A DNA stretch of 64,000 nucleotides from Gemmatimonadota bacterium (GCA_003222085.1 QHUK01000029.1:1-64000), one strand, 5' to 3'. Counted from the first letter of the stretch, positions 48,875 through 58,268 are shown. The notes: generated by a model from the letters alone, not told the origin. A program made the numbers and translations.

Positions 48875-49363
48875 CTACCTGGCCCGCTTGGTCGTGATGA
48901 TGATGACCCCGTTCCCGCCGCGCAAACCATAGACGCCGGTCGCCGAGGCGTCTTTAAGGACGTCGATCCGCTGAATGTCACTCGGCGACAGGCTCGCGAG
49001 CACGGGGCCGAGAGCACCAGGGAGGGTCGGGATGTCATCGATGACCAGGAGCGGCTCGTCTTCCGTTATGCTCCCCCGGAGACCGTGCGAGCCCCTGATC
49101 CGGAGCGTGTAGGTCCCGTCCCGCAGCGGCAGCACCTCGAGACCCGGGACGCGGGCCTGTAGCAGCTGCTCGATCCGTGGGACGCGCGTGTCCGCCTCTG
49201 TGGGAGAAACGGACGTCACCGCGCCGGTGATGGCGTGCCGGTTCTGCGTGCCATAGCCGACGGAGACCTCATCCTGGGGTGCCGGGGTCTCCACTCGCGG
49301 CGACGTGGGCCCGCAACCGGCGGCCAGCGCGGTGGCAAGCCCGTAGCAGATCGCTCGCCTCAT
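48875..49363 (-). CDS. Lipoprotein consisting of a lone TonB-receptor plug domain
   Basis: 162 residues. The signal sequence ends with AAGCGPT, so the Cys at ~17 is a lipobox. The rest is homologous to a SusC plug: VSVGYGTQNRHAITGAVTSVS, LLQARVPGLEVLPLRDGTYTLRIRG, DEPLLVIDDIPTLPGALGPVLASLSPSDIQRIDVLKDASATGVYGLRGGNGVIIITTKR. The neighbouring SusC at 51190-54633 has the matching DVLKDASATAIYGSRGANGVVLITTKRG. There is no barrel, so it cannot form a channel. It is the last gene downstream of SusC-SusD. A competitor for TonB/substrate or a scaffold are possibilities; similar plug-only proteins are known in Gemmatimonadota and Bacteroidota but not explained. Confidence 0.82.
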   Translation of the reverse strand: MRRAICYGLATALAAGCGPTSPRVETPAPQDEVSVGYGTQNRHAITGAVTSVSPTEADTRVPRIEQLLQARVPGLEVLPLRDGTYTLRIRGSHGLRGSITEDEPLLVIDDIPTLPGALGPVLASLSPSDIQRIDVLKDASATGVYGLRGGNGVIIITTKRAR

Positions 49364-49496
49364 GGCTCCTCCTGGCTAGAGTCAGGCTCCGTTGGACACT
49401 CGGCCGGCCGGTCGGGTTCCTTTCGGTATGATGCGCGGACGCAACAGCAATATAATGTCCGAGGAGAAACCGGCACGCCGGCGATGGAAACAGAGC

Positions 49497-49517
49497 GGCC
49501 CGCCGGGAAGGCAGGCC
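49497..49517 (-). terminator. Hairpin after the SusD-like gene
   Basis: GGCCCGCC (49497-49504), loop GGGAA, GGCAGGCC (49510-49517), with one wobble pair on the minus-strand RNA, followed by CTCTGTTTCC. It lies 39-59 bases after the SusD stop and may reduce read-through to the plug lipoprotein gene. Confidence 0.55.
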
Positions 49518-49555
49518 GTTCGTAGCGAGGGATTCGCTGGCGTTCGCTTGCTGGA

Positions 49556-51172
49556 TCAGGGAAACGTCACCCCGGGGGGGCATGCCGTCCCGCCGTACCC
49601 CGGGTTCTGGCACAACGCCGGATTGGCGGTGATCTGGGTCTGGGGAATCGGCCACCGCTTCTTGTAGGTCTGCCCCGAGGTCGCCCCCAGCTTCTCGGAG
49701 TTGGGATCGTGCAGATGTAGCTGCGTAGCCCAGTAGTCCGGCTCCTCCGAATCCCGCCGCACCAGGTCGAACCAGCGCTTCGCCTCGAAGGCGAACTCCC
49801 AGGCCCGCTCCATGTAGATCGCTTCGCGCACCGAGAGCTTGTCCATCGCCTCGCCTGCGGTGCCGTAATCGTGCGGTTCGGTTCGGATCTGAGCACCGGT
49901 CCCCTTGCGCGCGCGGGTGCGGATCATGTTCAAGTACTGCACCGCGACGGCGGCGTTGTTCAGCTCGTTCTGTGCTTCGGCGTAGATCAGGATCGCCTCG
50001 GCATAGCGGTACAACGGGACGTCCACGTCTCCCAGCCACCAGGTGTCGCCACCGTCGCTCTTGCGGTACTTCCACGGCATCGGCCCGTCGCCGAGCGGGT
50101 CCGCGCACAAGGTGAGGCCGCACCCGCCGGCGACGAAGCCCGAATCCGACTTGTAGCCATCGTGGCCTCGCGACCCCCGGAAATCGCCGGGGAGATAGCT
50201 GTTCAAGAACCAGTCGGTTGGATGGATCAAGCCCCAGCCACCACCCTGCCCCTGGTCGAGCCCCCAATCGCGTGGATAGTAGAACAGCTGGAAGATGTTG
50301 CTCGTGCGATCCGTCACACCCGAGTTGTTGATCACGAAGATCATCTCTTGGTTGCCCTTGTTCGTGGGCAGGAAGGTGCTGAAGTAGTTGTCGTTCAGGC
50401 CCAGTCCCCAAGCGCCCGACGAATCGATGACGGTCTTCGCCCAGTCGGACGCCTGCTGCCATTCGCTCTTCAGCATGAAGCTCGAGCGCCACGCATACAG
50501 GTCGGCGAGCGCCATTGCTGCCGCGGCTTTCGTAACGCGGCCCTGCGTGGGAATGCCGTACCCGTCATTGCCGGGCCACACGCGGGGCAGCCCTGTGTAG
50601 GCCTCGGTCAGGTCCTGGATGACCGCCTGATGCACCGCGTCGAGCGGCGCGCGGGTGGGACTCGGGTTGGCCTGATCCGCGGGCGTGAGGAGCAGCGGAA
50701 CGCCGTCGTACGCCTTGGTCAGTCGCAGGTAGGCGTAGCCACGCAGGAATTTTGCCTCGGCGAGGTTGTACGCCTGCGTCACCGCATCGGGCGCCGCGAT
50801 GCCGGGGCCCTTCGCGAGCACGAGGTTGGCGCGTGAGACGATGCCGTAGATCGTGCCAAACGGCACGTTCGCCCGGCCGCTCGCGGCGGTCCAATTGAGT
50901 CGGTCGGGCCCGTAGGTCCCGGAGTTCGGCTCGCGATTGTCGGCCCGGGCCTGATCGGACGCGAGCTCGGGCGTGGTCCAGTTGCTCTGGCCTTGGAGCC
51001 CGCGGAGGGCATTGTAGATGGCGAGCGTGGCGCTATTCAAGTCGGCGCCGGTCTTGAAGAAGGTGTCCGTCGTGGCGAACCCCTTGGGATCTTCGTTCAG
51101 GAGATCGGTGCACGCGATCACCGACAGCCCGACCGCGAGCACCAGGGGTGCAACGAATCGCTGGTCTCTCAT
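49556..51172 (-). CDS. RagB/SusD-family outer-membrane lipoprotein
   Basis: 538 residues from ATG 51172 (GAGG nine bases upstream). Lipobox LSVIACTD at ~20. SusD features: NEDPKGFATTDTFFKTGADLNSATLAIYNALRGLQ, RGYAYLRLTKAYDGVPLLL, four TPR-like helices and the C-terminal ILIYAEAQNEL, YLNMIRTRARKG, SVREAIYMERAWEFAFEAKRWFDLVRRDSE. It binds substrate at the outer surface as the lid of the SusC channel encoded just upstream (17-base gap). Outside the Bacteroidota such pairs are typical of Gemmatimonadota and Acidobacteria. The substrate is likely an oligosaccharide or peptide; no glycoside hydrolase is encoded nearby to narrow it. Confidence 0.94.
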   Translation of the reverse strand: MRDQRFVAPLVLAVGLSVIACTDLLNEDPKGFATTDTFFKTGADLNSATLAIYNALRGLQGQSNWTTPELASDQARADNREPNSGTYGPDRLNWTAASGRANVPFGTIYGIVSRANLVLAKGPGIAAPDAVTQAYNLAEAKFLRGYAYLRLTKAYDGVPLLLTPADQANPSPTRAPLDAVHQAVIQDLTEAYTGLPRVWPGNDGYGIPTQGRVTKAAAAMALADLYAWRSSFMLKSEWQQASDWAKTVIDSSGAWGLGLNDNYFSTFLPTNKGNQEMIFVINNSGVTDRTSNIFQLFYYPRDWGLDQGQGGGWGLIHPTDWFLNSYLPGDFRGSRGHDGYKSDSGFVAGGCGLTLCADPLGDGPMPWKYRKSDGGDTWWLGDVDVPLYRYAEAILIYAEAQNELNNAAVAVQYLNMIRTRARKGTGAQIRTEPHDYGTAGEAMDKLSVREAIYMERAWEFAFEAKRWFDLVRRDSEEPDYWATQLHLHDPNSEKLGATSGQTYKKRWPIPQTQITANPALCQNPGYGGTACPPGVTFP

Positions 51173-51189
51173 GGCAGTGTCCTCGCGGC

Positions 51190-54100
51190 TCAGAATGTGG
51201 TGGTCAAGCCGAAGTTCCACACCCGCTGCCGCGGGTAGGCACCGATGTCGATCAGGCCGAAGCGCTCGTCCCCACCCTCGCTGTTGACGTCCGGATCGAA
51301 CCCCGAATAGCCGGTGATAGTGAACAGGTTCTGAGCCGTGACGTAGAGCCGGGTCGCGACGGTTCCGGGAATGAGTCCCCGCGGCAGCTCATAGCCGAGC
51401 GTGAGGGTCTGGAGCCGCAGGTAGGAACCGTCCTCCACGAACGTGCTGTAGAGGAGCCGCGCCCGATCCCGATTCGGGCGCGGGACGTCGGTGTTGGTGT
51501 GCGTCGGCGTCCAGCGGTCGAGCACGCAGGTCCGCTCGTTGGCCTGCATGATGGCGAGGCAACCGTACGCCTTCCCGGCATTGATGATCTTGTTGCCGTA
51601 CGTGAAGCTGAAGAACGCGTCGAGCGTGAACCGTCGATAGGTGAGCGCGTTGCCGAACCCACCGTAGAACTTCGGCTCACCGCGCCCCAGGATGACCCGG
51701 TCCGCGGCAGTGATCTTGCCGTCCGCGACATCGGGAATTCCGTCGGGCGTCGAGTTCGTGTCCACCGTCAACTGGTCCACGATCTTGTACTCGCCTGGGG
51801 TGCACTCGACGGTGTTCGTCAGGTAACATTGGTCGCCCACCTGCCAGAGACCCGCCACCTGGTAGCCGTAGATCGAGCCGAGGGGCTCACCCACCCGCAC
51901 GAGGTACACGTCGCTCGGATCGAAGAAATTGCCGGTGCGCGGCGTGACCGTGAACTGGGTGACGGCGACCGGCTTCCCCGTGACGGGGTCCGATCTCGTC
52001 CCCAGGTCGAGGACCTTGTTGTGGTTGTGAGAGATGGTCAACGTGCTCCGCCAGGTGAGCTTTGGCCGCTCGATGTTGGTCGTGGTGACCGACAGCTCCA
52101 CGCCGTTGTTCTGTACCGAGCCGACGTTCTGCAGCTGCTGGTTGAAGCCCGTCGTGATCGGGACGTTGACCAGGAGCAAGAGGTCTCGTGTTTTGGAGTG
52201 GTACGCATCGATCGTGAACGCGACGCGGTTGTGGAGGAGCGCCGCATCGAGCCCCGCGTTGAATTGGGTCTGCTCCTCCCAGTGGAGGTCGGGGTTGGGC
52301 ATGAGGCTTCCCGGCGCCATCGCCGGAATTTCCGTGGTGCCGGAGGAGTACCAAGCCACGTCCAGCTGCGAGAGCGACTGGTAGGGGTCCACCGCCTGGC
52401 TGCCGACCTTGCCGTAGCTCACGCGCAGCTTCAAGTCGCTGAAGAGCGACTGATGCCGCATGAAGGATTCGTCGCCGAGGCGCCAGGCGAACGCACCCGA
52501 GGGGAAGAATCCCCACTTGTGATTCACTCCGAACACGCTCGAGCCGTCTCGGCGGCCGGTCAGGGTGAAGAGATACTTGTCGGCGACATTGTAGTTGGCC
52601 CGCCCGAGAAAGGAGAGCAGCGCGTGCTCCTGGGTGGTGCTGACCGGCGCAACGAGCGTCGACCCTGAGCCGAGATCGTAGACGTTGGTGTGGTCGATCG
52701 GAAAGTCGGCCCCATTGGCCCTGGCGCTCTCTTCGTACCACGTTTGCACGGAGTAGCCGCCCAGCAGGTCCAACTTGCCCGGGCCCATCGCCCGCCGGTA
52801 ATTCACGGTGTTCTCGTTCGTCAGATTGCGACGCTCACGGTTGTACATCCAGCCGCTGCCGCCGCTCCCCCCGTCGAGGATGGTGCGCGGCGCATAGAAG
52901 TGAATGCCGTCGAATTGGAAGTTGCCGCCGAAGGTGCTCCGTACCTTGAGCTCGGGCGTGATGTCCAGCTCGGCGAACACGCTTCCCAGTGCCCGCGAGG
53001 TGGTGTTCAGGTCCGTCTCCTCGAGCGCGTTGGCGATCGGATTCGGCACCGGCTCCGTCGAGGGCGATTGCATGATCCAATTGCCGGTCGCGTCCTTGGG
53101 AGCCGCGAACGGGGCGAACTGCATAGCCGCCTGGAGGCCGTTGGCGCTGTTGCCCACCGCGCCGTTCTCCACCCGGGCGGCGTTGCGGGCCACCCGCGTC
53201 AGGCTCAGACTCGAGCCCCAGCGGAACCGGCTGCTCGCGTCGCCGTCGAGGTTGAGGCGCACACCGTAACGGTTGAAGTCCGAGCCGAGCACGATGCCTT
53301 CCTGCCGCGTGAAATTGCCGCTGAGCAGGTAGCGCAGCTTCTGCTCCCCCCCCGACAGGCTGATGGCCTGGTTGGTCTGAAGTCCCGTGCGGAGCATCAT
53401 GGCGGGGTAGTTATACGTCGCGGCGGACCCGATCTGGGCCGCGGTGAACGGGAGGTTGGTCGAGTCCCCCTCGGCGTTGAACACCGCCTCGTTCGCCAGC
53501 TGCATGAACTGCGGCCCGTTGAGCACCGGGATGGTCTTTCGAATGCTCTGGAAGCCGGCATTCGATTCCACCGTCACACGGCTCTCACCCACCCGACCCC
53601 GCTTCGTGGTGATCAACACCACGCCGTTGGCGCCACGCGAGCCGTAGATCGCCGTCGCCGAGGCATCCTTGAGCACGTCGATCGACTCGATCTCGTTCGG
53701 GTCGAGGGACATGAGTGGATTGGTCTTCGGGTCCCGCGCGTCGTCATTGTCGCCGCCGGCACCCTGCTCCGCCGGGAGGCCGTCGATCACGTACAACGGC
53801 TCGCTGTTCGCGCTGATCGACCCGGTGCCACGCACCCGCACGCGGATGCCGACGCCCGGCATCCCGGAGTTCGACGTCACCTGCACGCCCGCGATCTTGC
53901 CCTGCAGGCCGCCCGACAGCGTGACGGTCGGGGCCGCCTTGGTCTCGAACTGATCTCCCGACACCGACGCCACGGCCCCCGTCAGGTCCCGCTTCTCGAT
54001 GGTGGCGTAGCCGATGGCCACGACCGGATTGAGCTCGATGGGACTGCGCTTGAGCCGCAGGTCCATGACGCTCTGTTGGCCGTCCTCCACCACCGCACTC

Positions 54101-54633
54101 GTGTCGGCGGCGGTGTAGCCCAGCATCCGCGCCCGCAACCGGTAGCTCCCCGCCGGCACGCCCCCGATGGTGAACCGCCCCTCGGCATCCGTTTGTGCCG
54201 TAAACCGGGTGCCGACGACCGTGACGGTCGCCGCCATGATCGGCCCGCCCGTGTCGCCATCCTTGACCGTCCCGGCGATCGAGCCCGTTTGCGACGATCG
54301 GTTCGAGCCATCGCGGTCCGTGATGAGCAGGATCTGACCGGTCCGGTCCACCGTCGGGGCGACGCCGGTGCCGTACAGCAGCGAATCGAGCGCGGCCTCA
54401 ACCCGCACTGCGTCGAGCTGAACGGACACCGGTCGGTCCAACGGCACGACGCGACGCGAGTACGCGATGCGCACCCCCGTCTGCCGGACGAGTTCGTCGA
54501 GCGCATCCTTCAAGGGCACGCGATCGAGCGCCAGGGTGACCGTGCGATCGAGCGGGGGCGGCGCTTGGGCGCGAAGCGGGCCCGCTGCGCCCGCCACGAC
54601 CAGCATGCCCACGAATGTGATCAAGCAGCGCAT
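51190..54633 (-). CDS. SusC/RagA-family TonB-linked channel with STN signalling domain
   Basis: 1147 residues. Signal peptide to ~22. STN (secretin/TonB N-terminal) domain ~30-105: VTLALDRVPLKDALDELVRQTGVRIAYSRRVVPLDRPVSVQLD. Carboxypeptidase-like domain ~115-195: GSIAGTVKDGDTGGPIMAATVTVVGTRFTAQTDAEGRFTIGGVPAG. Plug ~205-350, with the SusC motif VVAIGYATIEKRDLTGAVASV and DVLKDASATAIYGSRGANGVVLITTKRG, then a barrel to the C-terminal GLTTTF. The STN domain links it to the FecR anti-sigma factor encoded next, so substrate binding should trigger the ECF sigma encoded upstream. Contains a C8 run near 53347. Confidence 0.95.
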   Translation of the reverse strand: MRCLITFVGMLVVAGAAGPLRAQAPPPLDRTVTLALDRVPLKDALDELVRQTGVRIAYSRRVVPLDRPVSVQLDAVRVEAALDSLLYGTGVAPTVDRTGQILLITDRDGSNRSSQTGSIAGTVKDGDTGGPIMAATVTVVGTRFTAQTDAEGRFTIGGVPAGSYRLRARMLGYTAADTSAVVEDGQQSVMDLRLKRSPIELNPVVAIGYATIEKRDLTGAVASVSGDQFETKAAPTVTLSGGLQGKIAGVQVTSNSGMPGVGIRVRVRGTGSISANSEPLYVIDGLPAEQGAGGDNDDARDPKTNPLMSLDPNEIESIDVLKDASATAIYGSRGANGVVLITTKRGRVGESRVTVESNAGFQSIRKTIPVLNGPQFMQLANEAVFNAEGDSTNLPFTAAQIGSAATYNYPAMMLRTGLQTNQAISLSGGEQKLRYLLSGNFTRQEGIVLGSDFNRYGVRLNLDGDASSRFRWGSSLSLTRVARNAARVENGAVGNSANGLQAAMQFAPFAAPKDATGNWIMQSPSTEPVPNPIANALEETDLNTTSRALGSVFAELDITPELKVRSTFGGNFQFDGIHFYAPRTILDGGSGGSGWMYNRERRNLTNENTVNYRRAMGPGKLDLLGGYSVQTWYEESARANGADFPIDHTNVYDLGSGSTLVAPVSTTQEHALLSFLGRANYNVADKYLFTLTGRRDGSSVFGVNHKWGFFPSGAFAWRLGDESFMRHQSLFSDLKLRVSYGKVGSQAVDPYQSLSQLDVAWYSSGTTEIPAMAPGSLMPNPDLHWEEQTQFNAGLDAALLHNRVAFTIDAYHSKTRDLLLLVNVPITTGFNQQLQNVGSVQNNGVELSVTTTNIERPKLTWRSTLTISHNHNKVLDLGTRSDPVTGKPVAVTQFTVTPRTGNFFDPSDVYLVRVGEPLGSIYGYQVAGLWQVGDQCYLTNTVECTPGEYKIVDQLTVDTNSTPDGIPDVADGKITAADRVILGRGEPKFYGGFGNALTYRRFTLDAFFSFTYGNKIINAGKAYGCLAIMQANERTCVLDRWTPTHTNTDVPRPNRDRARLLYSTFVEDGSYLRLQTLTLGYELPRGLIPGTVATRLYVTAQNLFTITGYSGFDPDVNSEGGDERFGLIDIGAYPRQRVWNFGLTTTF

Positions 54634-54652
54634 AGCCAGTCTCCCTCCATAG

Positions 54653-55708
54653 TCACTGCCGCGGATGAGCGGGAATGAGTCGGACCAACCGCTCGGCGCG
54701 CGTAACGCGGGCGTCGAGCACCTTGGCCAAAGCCGTCAGGGCTTCATCAGCCGACTGCGTCGTGAAGGAAATCGTCAGCCGCTCGTCGCCCAACGAGCCG
54801 TCGCCGGTCTCGATGTCGAGGTCGTACCAGCGCCCTAGCTGGGCGATCACGCTCGAGAGCGGGGCGTCGTTGAAGACCAACGCGCCGCGGGTCCAGGCGA
54901 GGTACTGGCGCAGTGGGACGCCGGAGGTAGTCATCGCGTTGCCGCGCGCATCGATCACCGCCCGGTCGCGCGGCCGGAGCGTCAAGGCCACCGAATCCGC
55001 TCCCCGCGCGCCGCGCAGCGCCACCCGGCCGGCAGCCACGACGACCTGCAGGTACTCCTCTTCGTTGTAGGCGCGCACGTCGAACGCCGTGCCGAGGTCT
55101 TCCGTCGTCCCACGGCGCGTACGCACGCGGAACGGGCGCCGGGCATCGTGCCGGACGACGAAGTACGCCTGACCCTCGAGCTCGACCACCCGCTCTCGAA
55201 CGCCGTAGTCCCCCGGCACGCGGAGGCGGGAATCGACCCCCAGGAGCACCCGGGAGCCGTCGGAGAAGGACAGCTCGACCCGCTGTCCGCGGGCGGTCGC
55301 ATACTCGCGCGGCGCCGCGGCGGGGGCACGCAGGCGCCACACGGCCGTCCCCGCAAGCGCGAGCGCGGCCGCAGCTGCGATCGCGCCCCATCGCGTTCGT
55401 GATGCGACAGTCTGCGGACCCGCCGCACCGCGCGTGCTCAGCCCTCGGGACCGCACCGGAAACGGGCCGGGCCCTCTGGCGGCCCGGTTGCGGGCATCGA
55501 GCAGACGCTCCCGTGCCTGCTCGAAGCCCCAATCCCGTGTGCCCTCGCCCGATACCCGCCACACAGCCCGCAACTCGTCCAGCAGCTCGCCCCGGTGCGG
55601 ATCCGCAGCGACCCACGCCTGGATCGCCGCCGCTTCCTCAGGAGAGCACTCGCCTTCGATCAGACGCAACAAATCGGATTGCTTGATCATCCGGGTTCTC
55701 GGTCCCAT
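54653..55708 (-). CDS. FecR-family anti-sigma factor
   Basis: About 351 residues. The cytoplasmic N-terminus (DLLRLIEGECSPEEAAAIQAWVAADPHRGELLDELRAVW) should hold the sigma factor. A single TM is at ~125-145 (WGAIAAAAALALAGTAVW). The FecR domain follows (AREYATARGQRVELSFSDGSRVLLGVDSRLRVPG, VVELEGQAYFVVRHDARRPFRVRTRRGTTEDLGTAFDVRAY), then DUF4974 (LSSVIAQLGRWYDLDIETGDGSLGDERLTISFTTQSADEALTALAKVL). It sits between the sigma gene and SusC. ATG 55708 (MGPRTRMIKQ) or 55690 (MIKQSDL) could be the start; the region before has no similarity to the family. Confidence 0.92.
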   Translation of the reverse strand: MGPRTRMIKQSDLLRLIEGECSPEEAAAIQAWVAADPHRGELLDELRAVWRVSGEGTRDWGFEQARERLLDARNRAARGPGPFPVRSRGLSTRGAAGPQTVASRTRWGAIAAAAALALAGTAVWRLRAPAAAPREYATARGQRVELSFSDGSRVLLGVDSRLRVPGDYGVRERVVELEGQAYFVVRHDARRPFRVRTRRGTTEDLGTAFDVRAYNEEEYLQVVVAAGRVALRGARGADSVALTLRPRDRAVIDARGNAMTTSGVPLRQYLAWTRGALVFNDAPLSSVIAQLGRWYDLDIETGDGSLGDERLTISFTTQSADEALTALAKVLDARVTRAERLVRLIPAHPRQ

Positions 55709-55788
55709 TTCGAGAACCCCTGAGGCGGTTGAGAGTATGAACGAGCGCAAGCCGGGCCACTGACCCCGGGCGCACGCCCCGGGGTGCG

Positions 55789-56400
55789 CTACAGCACCCG
55801 ATAGCTGGCGGGGCCTCGCGTGACGACGGGAAGGGCGTGGGCAAGATAAGGCGCCAGCGTTTTCCTGAGCCGCACCGTGGCGCGCCACATTTGGGATTTG
55901 ACCGTGCCCAGCGACAGGTGGAGGGACGCCGCGATCTCCTGGTAGCTGTACTGCTGGCGGCGACGGAGCAGGAAGATCTCGCGACACCGGTCCGGCAAGC
56001 CGGCAATCGCATGCTGCACGGCGCGGTCGAGCTCGCCCTGGATATAGCGATCCTCTGGGCTCCCTCCGGTCCTGGAGGGGCCCTCCTCACGGGCGGCGCG
56101 GTCGATCCACGCTTCGGCGACGCGCCGATGGCGCAGGTATTTCAGCGCGCGGTTCCGGGCCGCCACGTAGAGGTAGCCTTGCGTGAGGCGGACGGCGTCC
56201 CGCGGGCCCCGGGTATCCCACAGATGAAGGAAGAGGTCCTGCACAACGTCCTGCGCGGCATCTGCCGAGCCGACGAAGCGCAGCACGTACTCGCACAGGT
56301 CGCGGTAGTGAGCCGCGAACGCCGATTCCCACGCCCCCGAAGGGTCGCGCGGTGACGGCTCGAGTGCCCCGCGGGCGGCCGACTGGCTCCGGTCCTGCAT
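55789..56400 (-). CDS. FecI-like ECF sigma factor
   Basis: 203 residues from ATG 56400. Region 2 (~25-95) reads WESAFAAHYRDLCEYVLRFVGSADAAQDVVQDLFLHLWDTR and LTQGYLYVAARNRALKYLRHRR; region 4 (~130-190) reads LDRAVQHAIAGLPDRCREIFLLRRRQQYSYQEIAASLHLSLGTVKSQMWRATVRLRKTL. It heads the sigma-FecR-SusC-SusD-plug series and is expected to drive SusC-SusD transcription when the STN domain of SusC signals through FecR. Regulated promoters could not be assigned by eye. Confidence 0.94.
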   Translation of the reverse strand: MQDRSQSAARGALEPSPRDPSGAWESAFAAHYRDLCEYVLRFVGSADAAQDVVQDLFLHLWDTRGPRDAVRLTQGYLYVAARNRALKYLRHRRVAEAWIDRAAREEGPSRTGGSPEDRYIQGELDRAVQHAIAGLPDRCREIFLLRRRQQYSYQEIAASLHLSLGTVKSQMWRATVRLRKTLAPYLAHALPVVTRGPASYRVL

Positions 56401-56600
56401 CGCCGTCGGGTTGTACAAGTTCGAGGCCGATGCTGAAGCGTGACAGCAGCGAGCGGGGCTTCGCGCGCTGACGCAAGAGGTTAGCAGGCCATGCGCATCG
56501 GATCGCAGGACGGCCCCGTTGCGGCGACGCAACGGTGGGCCGGTCATCTGCCGACGCCCCTGTGGCAGGATTACGATAACAAAGGCGTGACGAAGCGCCC

Positions 56601-56628
56601 TTGCGGCAGTTCCGGGCGGGCGTACACT
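56601..56628 (+). promoter_or_regulatory. Candidate sigma70 promoter of the CHRD gene
   Basis: TTGCGG (56601-56606), 16 bases, TACACT (56623-56628), about 30 bases before the ATG at 56659. Imperfect but well placed. Confidence 0.45.
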
Positions 56629-56658
56629 AGGACCGACCGTTTCGCCCTGGAGACACGC

Positions 56659-57240
56659 ATGCGTCCCGCCGTCGTCAGCACCGCCGCGCTGTTCCTGGTG
56701 AGTCTGAATACGAGCTGCGACCGCAGCCCGCCCACCGATCCCCACCGCCCGCTCGCGTTGCGTATGGAGGCCGCTCGCGTGCCCGACGCGAAAAACTTCG
56801 TCGCCCATCTCACGGGCGGAAACGAGGTGCCGACCCACGATACCCGAGCGGCCGGCCAGATCAAGCTGCAATTGAGTGACGATGGTACGGAGGTCGCGTA
56901 CCGACTGATCTCGTCCAACATCGACAACGTGTTCATGGCGCACATCCACGTGGCGCCGGCGGGAGTGAACGGCCCGATCGTCGTGTTCCTCTTCGGACCG
57001 GTGGCCCCCGGGGGCGGCCGGGTCGATGGTGTGCTCGCGCACGGGACGTTCACGGCCGCTGACCTGATCGGGCCGCTGGCCGGCCATCCGCTGAGCGACC
57101 TGATCGCGGCGCTCTCCACCGGTGGCGCGTACGCCAACGTGCACACCAACGATGGCGTGGCGCCCACGAACACAGGACCGGGGGACTTCCCGGGCGGCGA
57201 AATCCGGGGCCAGATCGACGTGGCGGGTCCGACGCCCTAA
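56659..57240 (+). CDS. CHRD-domain lipoprotein
   Basis: 193 residues. Start ATG 56659 behind GGAGA gives the lipoprotein signal MRPAVVSTAALFLVSLNTSCDRS. The CHRD domain (~45-190) has NFVAHLTGGNEVPTHDTRAAGQIKLQLSDDGTEVAYRLISSNIDNVFMAHIHVAPAGVNGPIVVFLF and ends AYANVHTNDGVAPTNTGPGDFPGGEIRGQI. The conserved AHIH and the VHT...GEIRGQI motif are complete. CHRD proteins in bacteria are secreted and their role is unknown; in animals the domain is in Chordin. A longer reading upstream to 56491 is not supported. Confidence 0.9.
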   Translation: MRPAVVSTAALFLVSLNTSCDRSPPTDPHRPLALRMEAARVPDAKNFVAHLTGGNEVPTHDTRAAGQIKLQLSDDGTEVAYRLISSNIDNVFMAHIHVAPAGVNGPIVVFLFGPVAPGGGRVDGVLAHGTFTAADLIGPLAGHPLSDLIAALSTGGAYANVHTNDGVAPTNTGPGDFPGGEIRGQIDVAGPTP

Positions 57241-57252
57241 CCGCCGTCGCGC

Positions 57253-58245
57253 ATGCCCCTCATCGACACGAATCACCAGCGCGCGGCGCTGCTCGTCTTG
57301 CTGTTGGGCGTCGCGCTGGTCATCGCGCTCACGCCCTACGCCACCGGGCTGATCGGCATTCCGGTCCTGTACGCCGTGTTCACCCCGGTGCACGAGTGGT
57401 TGTCGCTGCGCGTCCGGCCTAAGCTCGCCGCGAGCCTCGTGGTCGCGCTCGCGCTGTTCCTGATCGTCGTACCCGGGGTGTCGTTCGCCGGCCTGATCGT
57501 CGGCCAGGCCCAGGAGATCGCCGGCGGGGTCATCCGGAACCCCCTGCTCGGTCGCCTGCGGGAACTCAGGCTGGGCGGCATGGATCTGGGACCGCGGCTC
57601 GCCGACCTCGGGGCCCAGGTGGTGGCCTGGATCGGCTCGTCCGCCTTCGGGTTGGTCGGCACCGCGACGCGGCTCGCGCTCAACCTCACCATCTCGCTGT
57701 TCGGCCTCTTCTACCTGTTGCTCCGGCCGGGCGAGACGTGGGAGGCGGTCCGGCCCTACATTCCGTTCTCCGCCAAGAACACCGAGAAGCTGCGCCAACG
57801 GTTTCGCGACGTCACCACCTCGACCATCATCGGCACCGGTGCCACCGCGGCGATTCAGGGAACCCTGGTGGGCCTCGGCTTCTGGCTCACCGGGCTCCCG
57901 AACGCCGTGTTCTGGGGAGTGGTCACGATGGTGTTCGCCATCCTTCCAGTCGTGGGCAGCGCCCTGGTGTGGGGGCCCGGCGCCCTGGCGCTGATTCTGG
58001 GCCACCACGCCCTATCCGGCGTGCTGCTGGCGCTCGGCGGCGCCGTGATCGTCGGGAACCTGGACTATGTCATTCGACCGATGGTGTTCCGCCGCTGGGC
58101 GAACATTCATCCGCTCGTCACGCTGGTCGGTGCGCTCGCCGGAGTGCCGTACTTCGGGATCCTGGGGCTGCTGATCGGGCCGCTCGCATTGTCCTACTTT
58201 TTCGAGCTGGTGAAGATGTACCGAGAAGAGTACCTGAACACCTAG
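57253..58245 (+). CDS. AI-2E-family transporter
   Basis: 330 residues with about eight membrane helices: AALLVLLLGVALVIALTPYATGL at the start, LAASLVVALALFLIVVPGVSFAGLIVGQA, LNLTISLFGLFYLLLRPGETW, then the family block TSTIIGTGATAAIQGTLVGLGFWLTGLPNAVFWGVVTMVFAILPVVGSALVWGPGALALILGHH and RPMVFRRWANIHPLVTLVGALAGVPYFGILGLLIGPLALSYFFELVKMY. This is the YdiK/TqsA-like group. Members export AI-2 or act as Na+/H+ antiporters; the substrate here is unknown. It begins 12 bases after the CHRD gene, so the two may be one operon. Confidence 0.94.
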   Translation: MPLIDTNHQRAALLVLLLGVALVIALTPYATGLIGIPVLYAVFTPVHEWLSLRVRPKLAASLVVALALFLIVVPGVSFAGLIVGQAQEIAGGVIRNPLLGRLRELRLGGMDLGPRLADLGAQVVAWIGSSAFGLVGTATRLALNLTISLFGLFYLLLRPGETWEAVRPYIPFSAKNTEKLRQRFRDVTTSTIIGTGATAAIQGTLVGLGFWLTGLPNAVFWGVVTMVFAILPVVGSALVWGPGALALILGHHALSGVLLALGGAVIVGNLDYVIRPMVFRRWANIHPLVTLVGALAGVPYFGILGLLIGPLALSYFFELVKMYREEYLNT

Positions 58246-58268
58246 ACGCACAGACGCACAGACGCACA
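58245..58268. repeat. Short tandem repeat (GACGCACA)x3
   Basis: Three perfect 8-base units start on the last base of the transporter stop codon. Only three units, so not a CRISPR or minisatellite array. Confidence 0.9.

Noticed and set aside
58245-58268. Tandem repeat considered as a CRISPR remnant
   Set aside because: Units are 8 bases long without spacers, and no cas gene is in the window.
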